This document shows, piece by piece, positions 31,151-44,062 of a stretch of DNA of 57,794 bases. The stretch lies in the NCBI GenBank assembly GCA_963575745.1, contig CAUYUJ010018893.1, positions 47,501 to 105,294 of the forward strand, read 5' to 3'. Each line of letters begins with the position of its first letter. Position 1 is the stretch's first letter. The position numbers and the translations under genes are program-made. Under the pieces are notes generated by a model. The model was not told the DNA's origin. It did no database searches and was given only the letters and a program-made list of their open reading frames with translations. Source of the stretch: Prorocentrum cordatum (Eukaryota; Sar; Dinophyceae; Prorocentrales; Prorocentraceae).

Positions 31151-31440
31151 CAGGAAAGCTGTGCAGACGCGCCTCACCAAAGCTATGCCCGACGGGAAAA
31201 TTCTCGTCCTGGTATGGAAGGCAAAGTTTGAGGATGGCAATGCAAGGTGGGCACTACCAATTGCCTCACTCTCTCGGGAAGAGCCCTCCAACGGCAACGG
31301 CTGCGACTGGGTATCCCGAATTCGTGAATTACTGTTTGGGCATAGATACAGAAGCAAGTCAAGCAACTGGGACATTGTGGACGGACTGCGGCACCGCGTT
31401 GACGTGGACAGTCACGTTGACGCCCCCCTTTGCATCATCC
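31150..31440 (+). pseudogene. Possible decayed coding fragment, unknown
   Basis: One phase reads RLTKAMPDGKILVLVWKAKF then EDGNARWALPIA, and a shifted phase reads TGYPEFVNYCLGIDTEAS then GTLWTDCGTALTWTVTL. Both have the mixed hydrophobic/polar rhythm of real protein, unlike the surrounding low-complexity frames. I do not recognise the family. A single frameshift near 31300 would join them. Confidence 0.25.
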
Positions 31441-33371
31441 ACCTGCCCGAGGGGGGTGCTGGTATATCGACCTCGATTCCAGAGGACGAGTTTTAGACTT
31501 TGTGCTTCGCCCAGGATGCGTTACGCTGTGCCCTTCAGGCGCCGCGACGTGGCATGGGCTGCGCACCAGTGGATGAGAGGGCCTCGTTGTATGATGGGAG
31601 TTCCTTCCTGGCAATCGCAGTGCGCGAGGCAGGGGTGCAGGGGCCAATGGGGGCCTGGTGGAGCCTTGCTCGTAGCACAATGGGCACTGTCCCAGGACAG
31701 CTAGTGTCAGTGCCGTGGGGGCATATGACCAGACTTGTTGATCACTGATAGTCGCATGCTGCTGCGGATGCACCCCGCCCGTTCGGCCACGGAAACGGCA
31801 CTGTCAGCGGGGCTGTGCGTCAGAGCGGCGTTTCTTCAACCCGTCGTTCCACGCTCTGGATTCTGATCTAGTGGATCCGTAGCGCGCGCGGGTCGGAGCG
31901 GATGTCTGCGAACGGGCGACCAGCGGGGGCGCCCTTCGACCCCGTTCAGCGCGCGCTGGCTCAGCGCGTGCGGCGGCTACTCACGGGGGCGAGACATGGC
32001 GGGCAACGCGGCTGTGCGCTGGATGGCCAATGGCTGCAGCACGTCGAGGACAAACACTTCCTGGACAGGCAGCGATCCTTGCCATCACCACGTGATGGTT
32101 CTCGCCAGCTCTCCAGCCAAGTGCGGGCGCGACCGCGACCTGGGGGCTTCCCAGGCGCGGTCCAGGAGCTCGCCGTGGCGGAGGCGGATGGCGCCCCGAG
32201 CCCTCCCTTTTCTTGTCGCGTTGCCGCTCGTCCTGATCTGGGCGGGGCCTCGCGGCGGCATGGGAAATCATTATTTCAGCTGGGTGCCCGAGAAGGAGTT
32301 GCTTAGCTTGCTGGATTGATGTCGGGAGATGGGGCCCGAGGTCAACGCTCGCATGCAGCTGGCAGCGCGCGATCATGTTCACGACGGACGCGACGTCAAT
32401 GTGGCGAACAGCGTCGGCAGCAAACGTCCTACAAACACCCGACTAACGTGGATGGGTCGCAGCCTGGCGGGCAGTTGGCGCGCCAGTCTTGCGGGGTGCA
32501 GAGAGCCCTGGCAGCTGCGGTGGCGCGCGTCATCAGCGCCAGGGGTATTCCCATTTCCACCGCGGCACGCCGGAGGACCCGCGCTCGTGGAGAGGTGGTT
32601 GCACTCGGGCGTGGCTCCACGGAGACGAGAGATTCAATTGCTGGCTTCTGGCCTCTTCCCTCCGACTTGAAGGCGCATGCAGGCCGGGAGTGGGCGAGCT
32701 GTATCGCTGCGCGCAACGGCGGCGTCGATTTGCAGACGCCGCCGATCGGCGTCCAGAGTGCGCCGCCCCACTGGCCCGCGCCACTGGCGTCGCCAGGTTT
32801 TGTTTTTCAAGCTCATGGGGCTGCATGGGCGCCGTTGACGGACGTGATAGACCGTGGCGGCGAGGGGTCTGAAGCCGACTGGACAGGATGGGGCTGGGTC
32901 CAGGCCGACGCGGAGCGCGAAAATGAAGTTCAGCAACTGTGGGGGCGGGCCCTGACACAGGCCGATGGGAACCAACAGCGAGATCGCCCACCATGTGGCC
33001 GCGTCGATAAGCAGCCGCGGCAGAGGCCCCGCGCACGCAGCCATCTAGGTGGGGGGCCTCGCGTCGCGACGATATCGCGCAGTCGAGACTCGCGGCCTTC
33101 GTCGGGTGCCGCCGACGCAGCGCCGACGCTGGGCGGGGCGCGCCGGACTGGAGGTCCCCGTGGGAGAGGCGGGCGGGCGCGAGTCGCATTCCGAGCAGAT
33201 ATGCCGCGGCAGTCCAGGATCCTTCTCTGTTCAAGTCAGAGCAGTTACGAGCTTTTTTCCGTGGGGGGCTTCGCCCCATGCCGCCGGCCCCCTGTTTCGG
33301 ATAATGGGAGATGCAAAAGCTAAAAGTATGAGAGGTCTCGGCGCCGCCGTGAAGCAGTGTCGGGGCCTGTT
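31441..33371. other. No recognisable gene
   Basis: GC-rich and open in many phases. No domain, repeat or RNA identified. Confidence 0.3.
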
Positions 33372-34035
33372 TGTTTTTCGACCCTGACCCTGCGGATCTG
33401 CGTCGCGGGCGCGACCGATTCTGTGGCAGATCCTGTGTGTTTTTGGGCCCTGACCCTGCGGATCTGCGTGAGGGGCGCCGCCGGATTTCCGGTATGTGGC
33501 AAATTCCTGGTGTTTTTTTGGGCCCTGGCGCTGCCGATCTGCGTGAGGGATGGCACCGGATTGGAGAAATGTGGCAAATCCTTTTTTTATGGGCCCTGAC
33601 CCTGCCGATCTGCGTTGAGGGGTGCTGCCGGATTTCCGGTATGTGGCAAATCCTTGTGTATTTTTTTTTTGATTCTGCCCCCGCCGATTTGCGTGGGGGG
33701 TGTCACCGGATTTCAGACATGTGGCGCACCCTTTTTGTTTTTGCACCCTGGCCCCGCCGATCTGCGTGAGGGGTGCCACCGAATTTCAGAAATATGGCAA
33801 ACCCTTTTTGTGTTTTTGCACCCTGGCCCCGCCGACCTGCGTGAGTGGTGCCACCGAATGTCAGACATGTGGCAAATCCCTTGTGTTTTTGGACCCTGAC
33901 TTTCTGGCATGTGGCAAACTCCATTGGTTTTTGGACCCTGGCCCCGCCGAGCTGCGTGAGGGGTGCCACCGAATATCCGAAATGTGGCAAATCCTTTGTG
34001 CTTTTGGACCCTGACCCCGCCGATCTGTGGAGGGG
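33372..34035 (-). repeat. ~74-bp minisatellite (about 10 copies)
   Basis: Each unit runs TTTTTGGGCCCTGACCC, GCCGATCTGCGTGAGGGGTG, CACCGGATTTCAGA and ATGTGGCAAATCC. Unit lengths vary between about 68 and 80 because of the poly-T length, and one copy (33883-33926) is truncated. Period shifts break the reading frame repeatedly, so the repeated peptides seen on the - strand are not a gene. Confidence 0.9.
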
Positions 34036-34038
34036 TGA

Positions 34039-34094
34039 TAATTTTTACCCGCCCCAGCAATTCAGAGCGCACGCTCAGGGCGTGGTAAAAATTA
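34039..34094. repeat. 11-bp perfect inverted repeat
   Basis: TAATTTTTACC (34039-34049) and GGTAAAAATTA (34084-34094) flank a 34-base loop that can also pair CGCCC with GGGCG. It sits directly at the end of the minisatellite. Confidence 0.8.
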
Positions 34095-37000
34095 ACGTTT
34101 TGGGCCCCCCCTCCCTCGCGCGGTCCATCAACGAGGAACAGTGAGCAGCAATGAGGAGAACTGTAACAAGGAGCATTAAGCAGCAAGAAGCAGAACTGTA
34201 ACAGTGGAAACTGGAAGCTGCAACTGGTACAGGAAACTGCGAACCTTAGGCCTGCAGCCTGGTGGCCCCACAAGTGGGCCGGCGGATTTAAGCGAATCAG
34301 TTCCAAACGGAGCACGTGGAATGCAACTTGACGGGCGTGGTTCAAGTGGCTGCCCCCTGACAGCAAAAAGCTCGTCGCGACAGGGGCAGAAGCCCGCGCC
34401 GTGCCCATCGGAGCCAGCCGGGTCGGGGCCGCCGCTGGTAGCCTACTCCAGGCTCAAACCCAGGGTGGTTCTATTGCCTGCGTTCGCCCGTCCACGGCCA
34501 TTCCAAGTCGCAGGGCTTCCGATGAGGCCATGTGCCGTCGCTGGCTAGTGCGACCGTGCATGCTCTGTTGTGCCGACACTTTTATGGGCTGCCTGGTTGC
34601 GCGGGCAGGCGGATAACTCGGGTGCATCGCCGATCGACCTTTGGTGTTGCGGATTCGGTGCGCTGCCGGTCTGTTCGCATCCGAACCGTGGCTGCCCAGG
34701 CAGGGGTCTCCGGTGTGTGGGGGGTGCTTTGGAGGCGTGCTTACTTGTTTTGCCGGCAGGGAATATCATGGGCGTGCCTTCCCATCCGCGTCATTTCTCC
34801 GCGTGGCGTACTGCAGTGCGTCGTTGCCTAAGAAGTTGCACGCGTCAGGTAATCAGCTCCTTTACGGGGCTGCTCGCAGTATGCTGGTGGGGCGATGTGC
34901 AGACTGAGGTCTTGCTACGTCGCCGGGCTGCAGGGTTTGCCAGGCTTTGCGGGGGGTTCCTTTGGGGGGTTGGGTGCCTGGACAACGCGCTCCGCTCTGC
35001 GTCAAATTAAAGTCGAAAGGGGGAGAGTGCCAGTTTTGCCGTGGCCCGCTGCATATCCGTCCCAGGCCCCCACCCATCTGCGGTCCGCTCAGTATCTTTC
35101 CAGAACGGGGAAGCGAGGCCGATGAAGAATGCGGAGGCGACGTCGTGCTGCGGTCGGGGGCGCGAGCTCCCTCTGAGGCCTCGGCGTGGCGCGCGCCTAT
35201 TCTGGGGGGGGATCTTGTTCTGGGGGTTTCAACCTGCCCGCGCCCGTCCGCTTAGGCTGTGGAGTCGGCATTCGTCGGCTCCCCCGCCTTGACGTCGCGG
35301 CATTTGCCTCGCTGTTCCGCTTTTGCTCCCGCTCTGTCTGTTTGGTAACGCCTGTGTGTATTTTCTGTTGGAGCCATTGCGTCTTTTGTTCGGTGCCTTG
35401 TTGCCAGTGCCTCGCTGCGCGCAGGCCGTGCAGGTTAGCCGCCATTGGTGCCCGTCTTTTGCGCCACGCCATAATGGCGCGCGGCGCGCCCCGCGCGTCG
35501 CCAGGTGCGTCCGGTGGCTTTGCGCGACTTTGCCGCCTTAGGCGGTGTCGCGCCGTCGTTTCGGCCCCGCTGACGGCCTCGCGACACTCCGCGATGGTTG
35601 TCGCGGGCTTTCTGGCTTTCCGTGGCGCTGCGATTCGGCTGCGGGCCGAGTCCTCGCGCGGCGACGCCGCCGTGCCGTCGCTAGTTTGCAGCCGCGCGAC
35701 TCTCGCGCCCAGCGCCCTCTCTCTTGACGCGTATCCTCGTCAGCTGCAGTGTGCCCAGCTGCTGGGGTTTCGGCGTCTGGCAGGTCATGGGGTGGCTCGG
35801 TCGGCTGTCCGACAGTTTTCTGGCGTGCCGGTTGGCGCGACCGCGCGTCTCCTCGCTCCGTCTTCGCTCCTCTGCTTTCTTTCCTTTTTTTTGTCTGTGG
35901 TGGCGGCGGCTGGGCGGTCCGCCTCCGTTCGCGGGTGCCTGTGCAGGGGCGCGTGGCAATCGTGGCGGACCCTCCGCAGCACTTGCTCAGTTTGAATTTG
36001 TTGCGTGCGGTGTTGCACGCGCTTGACAGAGCTGGCGGGTGTTGGCTGGTGGCTGACTCCGCCGGTTGTGCTTGTGCAGCCGCGCGCTTGACACGCTTTG
36101 TCAACTCGCAGTTCGACCATGGTTGTCCGACTGCTCAGTCCTGTGGCGTGGCAGCTGACGTGGGCCATAATTCTGCATGATGTCCTGTCGGCATGTGTAT
36201 ACGTCTGGAAGGAGCACAGGGGCGTCGCATTTCGACGCGCATTTTTCTCGGTTTCTACGCTGTCGTGGTCTCGCTACAAGCTGGCCACATTCCGTTCACC
36301 GCCACGGCTTTCCAGTTTTGGTTTGTTGGCCTACGCCTTGCCGATCTGTTACAGGTCTGTGCTGCATCAGCGTGTCATGCACAGCGGCTGGTCTGGCTGC
36401 CGTTAAAGTTGTTTTCGCGCTTCATTGTCTGACATCGCTCTTCGGTGATTCAGTGGGCGTTCATTCGCATCAGACCGCTCGCGCTTCAGTTCACTTTGAG
36501 TCGAGTTGCCTCCTTCGTTTTCTGGCCGATCCACTTCCCCTTGCACTTACAGTGCACACCACGCATCATGCATTGGAAGTGTCCGACGTTTTGCGCACTG
36601 TGCCATCGACGATGCTTGATCGCAGTTCGCACTTCCACCTGCTGTTCGCGCCTGAGGGCCCTTGCGCCGCCGGCGTAAACAGATCAGAGTGTGTGTGTGT
36701 GTGTGTGCGCATGCATGGTCGTGTGTATGTGCTTGCACATTTCTTCAGTGACGGGTGTTCCCCCTCTCCGGCCTCTCGGCGCCTCTGCAGACCCCCTTTC
36801 TCCTTCGATGCTCCTCCTTCTCCTCTTTTCCCTTCTCCCTGCTCCTCTCGCTTCTCTCCTTGCCCAGTGCCCAGTTTCGGGCCCAGTCATGCTGGTTGCA
36901 GCGTCTCCTGCATCCTCGTGAGTAGGAGGAAACGCAGTTTGAGGAGACGGATATTCCACACTCGCAGATGCGCGATCCTGACGAGACGCACCGCCATTTC

Positions 37001-37619
37001 GCCGTCCTTTGGCACGGTCTACATAATCCACGGTTTTACCTCTGCTATTTCTAGGAGGCCTTCGTCTACCACCAATCGAGAGCTCCCCCCACTCCCTGTC
37101 ACCTTTCGTCCGTGGTCTTCCGCGAGGGATTAGGGAGAAGGGGAAAGGACGGGCGAGAATATGACAGGTGTTTTTTGATGGGGGTCTCCAATATCTCCCC
37201 CGCTCTGTCTCTTCTTCGAGCAGGTCGATGGACGCTCTGGGCAACAGGGTACTTGTTCCTCAGACGGGCACCACGTGTACTGGCTCAGTCGCCTGTTTGC
37301 ACGCCGTGTCGCCACACGTTGTTTGCCCAGCCTTTCAAGGGCTGTTTCAGTTTTTGCTCGCGCTACACGCTCTCAGCGCCACGGTGCAACGACATTCGTT
37401 CCTATATGGACTAGAATGCCGTGGTCACACATGGTGGCTTAAGACGGGTGAGAGGAGTATCGAAGACGCCTACGGCGAATCACCGCCGCCCGCTGCCTGT
37501 TGGAAACGCCCACGCGGCCAAACGTTGGCCCGAAGCCTGGCGAAACTATCGCGATGTGTGTTCCCCCAACCATTGGGGAACCCCGTGGGGGGGACACTTA
37601 GGAGAGGAACGGGAGGATG
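34095..37619. other. Long region without a recognisable gene
   Basis: About 3.5 kb of comparatively complex sequence. Long + frames (35186-35995, 36177-37133) are rich in Ser, Arg, Cys and Leu and match nothing I know. A (TG)n run is at 36688-36708. A CCTTCTCCTC-type pyrimidine patch is at 36800-36860. This is the largest stretch where unrecognised exons could hide. Confidence 0.3.
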
Positions 37620-38190
37620 AGGAAAGGGAAGAGAAGGAGTACGAGGAAGATGACGAGGAGGACGACAACGAAGAGGCCTCTTGAGGCCCTCTTGGGGCCT
37701 TCTGGGGGCCTCTCGGGGGCTTCCTGGGAGCCTCTTTGGGACCTCTGGGGGGCCCATTGTGGGCCTCTTGGCGCCTCTTCGATGGGCCTCCTGAGGGCCC
37801 CTTGGGGGTTTCCGAGGGACCTCTTGGCCTTCGAATGCCGTCTTGGAGCCCTCTCTGAGCAGTCGTGGGTCCCTTATTGGGTGATTGAGGTCCATCTTGG
37901 AGGTCTACAGGGCCGTCTTGAGGCCCTCTTGGTCCGTTTCGTGGGCCTTTTGAGGGTCTCTTGGGCCGTCTTGTGGCGGTCTTGGGGGCCTATGGGGGCC
38001 GTCCTGGAGCGTCGTTGATTTTGGCCTCCTGAAGGTCCTCTTGGAGCCCTCTTGGGGCGTCTTGCATCTTGGCCGTCTCGGAGGCGTGTTGGGACCAGCT
38101 CGGACTTTCCTGGGACACTGTTAGACGTCTTGCAGGCATCTTGGAGGTCATCTCGGAACCATCCTGGCCGTCTTGGAGGCGATCTTTTCT
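37620..38190 (+). repeat. CTTGGGGCC array family, block 3
   Basis: Opens with a short GAGGA/GACGA run, then GGCCTCTTGGGGCCTTCTGG-type words to about 38190. Confidence 0.8.
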
Positions 38191-38369
38191 GGTTTATCAT
38201 CTCCTTGCGCGTACTTGCGCGCCCTTCTGGATGGCCAGCGCATTAGGCCGCAGGTCCATGCGATCACCAACCACTGCAACATTTGGCACGCCGTGCACCC
38301 CCGTGGCAAGCCACAGGGGGCGGCGGATCCAGTGGCCTTAGGCCCATCCCGCAGCTGTGCCTGGGTCAT

Positions 38370-38500
38370 GGACTGAAGGCCTCTTGGAGGTCTCTTAAGG
38401 GCCTCTTGGGGGGTTGTTGGAGGGACTCTTGGCCTCCTCCGCCCCTCTCTGTGTCCTCTTGGGTCTTGGGGCCCAGGAGCCCCTCCCAAACCTCCAGGAA
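38370..38500 (+). repeat. CTTGGGGCC array family, block 4
   Basis: Short block of GGCCTCTTGGAGGTCTCTT and GTCCTCTTGGGTCTTGGGG words. Confidence 0.7.
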
Positions 38501-38525
38501 ACCCCAACAAGCCTCCCGCGCCTTT

Positions 38526-38732
38526 ATCGTGAAAACGTAAGACTCGAGTTCGGCGGAATTCAGGTTAGCTGGCTCTTTTTGACGGGCCCGTCTTTGATTT
38601 GACGGTCCAGTTTTCGTGGGGTGTTTGCAGCGGGAGGTCGCGTCAGATTTCAGACTGGATCTCGTCATTTTTCTGACGGCCCCGTCAGGCCAACCCGAGT
38701 TCCCCGAACCCGAGTCTTACGTTTCCCCGACT
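38526..38732. mobile_element. MITE-like element 3
   Basis: 207-bp element with long imperfect inverted arms. The left arm reads GAAAACGTAAGACTCGAGTT (38529 onward) and the right arm reversed reads GGAAACGTAAGACTCGGGTT. Pairing continues through GGTTAGCTGG / GGTTGGCCTG and ACGGGCCCGTC / ACGGGGCCGTC for about 85 bp. No coding capacity; a single copy in the window. Confidence 0.7.
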
Positions 38733-39201
38733 TCAGCGATCGCTAAGGGTTGGACGACTTACGCCGTGTTAGAAACCAACGTCGAAGTCGCCACGACACG
38801 AACTTGTCGCAGCAACCCCCAAATCCAAGATGGGCGAAAAATTAGGGACACCTCGGACCAGGGACGTCTTTAGCATCCCCCGAGTTAGATGCTCGATTTG
38901 GGGACCTTCCTGGGGCTCGCCCAGCAGATCTGTTCCCTAGTTCTGCTATGGTTCGACTCAAGTTCGACCCCGCGTAGACTCCAGTTGACTGACATCGACA
39001 GATGTTCGACGCAGCATCGACGCATGAGTGGAGCGAGGGGCTCCAGCCAGGCACACAGAACGAGCACCTAGCCCGAGTCCAGGCCAGCGCCTCCGTCGCT
39101 GCGCTGCTCGCCCTCAGGCTGCCGGCGCCCTCCGGCGCGGCCCCCCCCCGCCCCGCCTGCGCGGGCGGGGCGGGCCCTGGCCCTCACGGCGCCATGGCGC
39201 T
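38733..39201. other. No recognisable gene
   Basis: Unremarkable sequence between element 3 and the 59-bp repeat. Confidence 0.3.
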
Positions 39202-39260
39202 GGCGGCCGCGTCGGTGCCGCCCATCGTCGCGAGCAGGCGGGCCCCGTGGGATGGCCCCT
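39202..39260 (+). repeat. 59-bp direct repeat, copy 1
   Basis: Differs from 39493-39551 at a single base (CCGC against CTGC near the left end). Contains GTCGGTGCCGCCCATCGTCG. Confidence 0.95.
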
Positions 39261-39404
39261 GCATTCTTGCTTCGCGCATCCCCACCAGCGTGGCACAGCC
39301 TGCCCCTGCTTACCCGGCGTTCGACCCGCTTCGCGCGCCAGTGTACCAAAAAGTATCCCCACCAGCCCGCTCAGAGATGCTGCCGATGAGAGCTGATTTT
39401 CTTG

Positions 39405-39492
39405 AGGCGGGTCCACTTGGGGCTCTCTCGAGGTTCTCTTGGGGCCCCCTTGGGGCCCCCTTGGGGCTCGCTTTGGGGGTCTTGGCCCTCTT
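39405..39492 (+). repeat. CTTGGGGCC array family, block 5
   Basis: Short block (CTCTTGGGGCCCCCTTGGGG) that ends exactly where the second 59-bp repeat starts. Confidence 0.75.
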
Positions 39493-39551
39493 GGCGGCTG
39501 CGTCGGTGCCGCCCATCGTCGCGAGCAGGCGGGCCCCGTGGGATGGCCCCT
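39493..39551 (+). repeat. 59-bp direct repeat, copy 2
   Basis: Near-identical to 39202-39260, offset 291 bp. Confidence 0.95.
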
Positions 39552-39593
39552 ATCTTGCGGAGGCTTGACGTACGGCTGGTGCCGCCGACCCTG

Positions 39594-41194
<1,601 letters not shown>

Positions 41195-41372
41195 TGATGC
41201 CTCTCGGAGTCTCTTGGGATGTCTCTTGGGGTATCTCGGAGGCCTCTTGGGGGGTCTGTGTGGCCGCCTGGCGGCTCTTGGGGTTCTCTTGGGGCGCCTT
41301 GGTGGCTTCCTGGAGGCCTCTTGGGGTGTCGTGTGCGCCGCCTCGTGGGGCTTCCTTGGGGGCCTCTAGAGG
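41195..41372 (+). repeat. CTTGGGGCC array family, block 6
   Basis: GGAGTCTCTTGGGATGTCTC and GGCCTCTTGGGGGGTCTG words, abutting the left end of the first CAGTCAGGTG element. Confidence 0.8.
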
Positions 41373-42539
41373 GCATCTGTGGCTACTCTGCTAGTGAGAG
41401 TTTTGACGAGGTTTGCCCGTCTAGCAGTTGTCTAGCAGTTATCCTTCGTTCAGACCGTTTAGACCGTGGTGGAGGCGTGGCTCGCTCTGGCTGCCCACTC
41501 ATATGACAGCCGCTACATCCGCCCGACCGACGGGCCGACCGACCGAACGACGACCGACGGCGATGACCGACGAAGAACACCGACGGCGACGACGACCGAC
41601 CGACCGAACGCATGACCGAGCGACCCAGCGGCCAAGCGCCCGAGCAACCCACGAACCGACCGAGCGAGCGACCGACGACGACGATGACCGACCGACTTGC
41701 CGACCGACGACATCGACCGACGGCGACGACCGACAGACACTGACGACGGCAACGACCACCGACCAACCGACCGATGATCGACCAACCGACCGACCGACCG
41801 AACGACGACGACGACGGCCGATGGCGACAACCGAAGGACGACGACGACGAAAGACCGACTGACCAACTGCGACGAACGACGACGACGACGACAAGACAGA
41901 CGCCGTCGTAAAGTCCTAGAAGGCCAAATGTAGAAGGCCGACTGCGACGGGCCGAGGCCAAGTTCTAGAACTAGAACGCGCGGGCCGGGTAACATTCTAG
42001 AAGGGAGCGCTTCGAGGACGCGGCCCCCCCTCCCCCTCTCCACCCCCCTCAGGAGACGGGGTTCCGCTGCTAGTAATATTTGAATAACATATAAGGGACC
42101 GGCGGTTACAGGCGAATGTGCCACCTCGGTCTCCGAATCCCGCAAAAACCGATGAATTTGAGACCACCCGCTGGGGTCGAGTGAACCCGAATGAGCCCGA
42201 ATGAACCTCGAATGAAAGCCCCCGAATGTACCATAATGTATCCTCGACTGAACCCTCCCCAGCGCCCCAGACGGTCCCCGAGTCACCCCCCATCCTGACG
42301 TCGTCGTCGGTGTTCGTCGGCCGTCGCCGTGGTTCGACGTTGTCGTTAATCGTCGTTCGTCGTCGTCGTCCGGAGTCTGACCGACTGTCGTCGTCGTCCT
42401 CTCGTCCTCGTCGTTGTCCGTTGTCTTCGGTCGCTTTGGCTACGGATGCACCGAGGTTGAGACCATGGCGTTGAACCCAGAGTCTGCCCGACATGGCATG
42501 CCCATTCAACTTTCACTACCAACAAGTGTCACCTGACTG
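41373..42539 (+). mobile_element. CAGTCAGGTG foldback element, copy 1
   Basis: About 1.17 kb. The right terminus is CACCTGACTG (42530-42539). The left terminus is eroded (CATCTGTGGCTACTCTGCTAG at about 41373) but aligns with the intact left end of copy 2. Inside, a 400-bp left array of CCGACCGACGACG words (41490-41890) and a shorter right array of CGTCGTCGTCGG words (42295-42420) lie in opposite orientations around a unique spacer containing AATGAAAGCCCCCGAATGTA. No transposase is visible. Confidence 0.7.
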
Positions 42540-42553
42540 CCCAGTCAGGTGAC
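42528..42553. repeat. 26-bp palindrome at element junction
   Basis: GTCACCTGACTG, CC, CAGTCAGGTGAC: the right terminus of copy 1 and the left terminus of copy 2 meet with a two-base spacer, forming perfect 12-bp arms. Confidence 0.95.
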
Positions 42554-43509
42554 TAATCTGCTAGTGAGAATTCTGGCGAGGTGTGTCCGTCTAGTTGCTT
42601 TAATTCGTTTAGACCGTGGTGGAGTCGTGGCTCGCTCTAGCTGCCCACGAATACGACAGCCGTTGAATCCGCCCGACCGACCGGCCGACCAACCGAACGA
42701 CGACCGACGGCGACGTCCGACGAATGACAGCGACGACGACGACCGACCGACCGACCGAACGAATGACCGAACGACCCAGCGGCCGAGCGTCCGAGCGACC
42801 GACCGAGCCATCGACGAAGACGACGACCGACCGACTGGCCGACCGAGCGATCGACAAGGACGACGACGACGTCGACACACGGCAACGATTGACAGACACC
42901 GACGACGGCAAAGACCACCAACAGACCGACCGACCGACCTACCGACCGACCAAGCGACCGACGGACCGACCAACGACGACCGAACGACGACGACGACGAG
43001 GACGACCGATGGCGACGACCCACGGACGACGACAGACCGACTGACCAACGACGACAAACCACGACGACGACGCGACGGACGCCGTCGTAAAATTCTAGAA
43101 AGGAGCGCTTTGAGGACGCGGCCCCCCCTCCCCCTCTCCACCCCTCTCAGGAGACGGGGTCTCCGCTGTTAGTCATATTTAGTAATATATAAGGGAGGGG
43201 CGGTTGCAGTCGAATGTGCCACCTCAGTCTCATAATCCTGCAATAACCGATGGTTGTGAGACCACCCGCTGTGGCCAAATGAACGCGAATTAATCCGAAT
43301 GAGCCCGAATGAACCTCGAATGAAAGCCCCCGAATGTACCATAATGTATCCTCGACTGAACCCTCCCCAGCGCCCCAGACGGACCCCGACTCGATTTCCC
43401 CAGACGTCGTCGTCGTTGTTCGTCGGCCGTCGCCGTGGTTCGTCGTTGTCTTAATCGTCGTTCGTCGGTCGTCGTCGTCGTCGTCCTCGTCGTCGTCGTC
43501 GTTGTCGTT

Positions 43510-43557
<48 letters not shown>

Positions 43558-43688
43558 CGTCGTCTTCGGTTGCGTTGGCTACGGACTCAAATGAGGCAAT
43601 GAGTTTGAGAACATGGCGTTGGATGCAAAATTTGCCCGACATGGTATGCCCATTCATTTTTCACTACAAACAATTTGGCACCTGACTG
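42542..43688 (+). mobile_element. CAGTCAGGTG foldback element, copy 2
   Basis: 1,147 bp with intact ends: CAGTCAGGTG at 42542-42551 and CACCTGACTG at 43679-43688. The inverted similarity extends inward (AATCTGCTAGTGAGAAT against TGTAGTGAAAAAT reversed) to about 30 bp. The internal plan equals copy 1: CGAC-type left array (42665-43090), unique spacer, GTCG-type right array (43400-43570, including a purer (GTC)n run). Copies 1 and 2 align over nearly their whole length in the same orientation. Confidence 0.75.
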
Positions 43689-43850
43689 TAGGGGCTTCTT
43701 GGGGGTCCTCTTGGAAGTCTCTTGGGGGCCTCTCTTGCCTTGAGGGCCTCTTTGGGCCTCTTGGGCGTCCCTCGTGGGGGCCTGCTTTGACCTCTCTTTG
43801 GGGCCTGTTTGGACCAGCCTCGGGGGGCCCTGTTTTCGGCCCTGTATGGT
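43689..43850 (+). repeat. CTTGGGGCC array family, block 7
   Basis: Array words resume immediately after the right end of copy 2, so the two elements appear to be inserted into, or flanked by, the block that starts at 41195. Confidence 0.8.
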
Positions 43851-43959
43851 TCTATTGTAGAGGCGTCCACCCTGTGCTGCCGATCCGGCACGCTCCGGGA
43901 CGCTCCGTGCGAGCTCGTCCTGTTGAATAGTTTGTGTGAGCTTTACTTCGTGGAGGCAG

Positions 43960-44062
43960 GAGGGAGGATGAGGGAGGAGGAGGAGGAGGCGGAGGGGGAA
44001 AGGGAGAATGAAGGAGGAGGAGGAGGTGGAGGAGGAGAAGGAGGAGGAGGAGAAGGAGGGTG
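43960..44062 (+). repeat. (GAG)n microsatellite
   Basis: Interrupted GAG/GGA triplets. Confidence 0.9.

Noticed and set aside
33713-34408. 231-residue - strand frame with repeated peptides
   Set aside because: The frame follows a minisatellite whose unit length is not a multiple of three, so the repeat phase changes along it; no coding constraint is visible.
35186-35995. 270-residue + strand frame in the 34-37 kb region
   Set aside because: Composition is what GC-rich non-coding DNA gives; an equally long frame exists on the opposite strand and neither is recognisable.
36177-37133. 318-residue + strand frame
   Set aside because: Ser/Arg/Cys-rich with a (TG)n run translated as Val-Cys; no domain and no convincing start.
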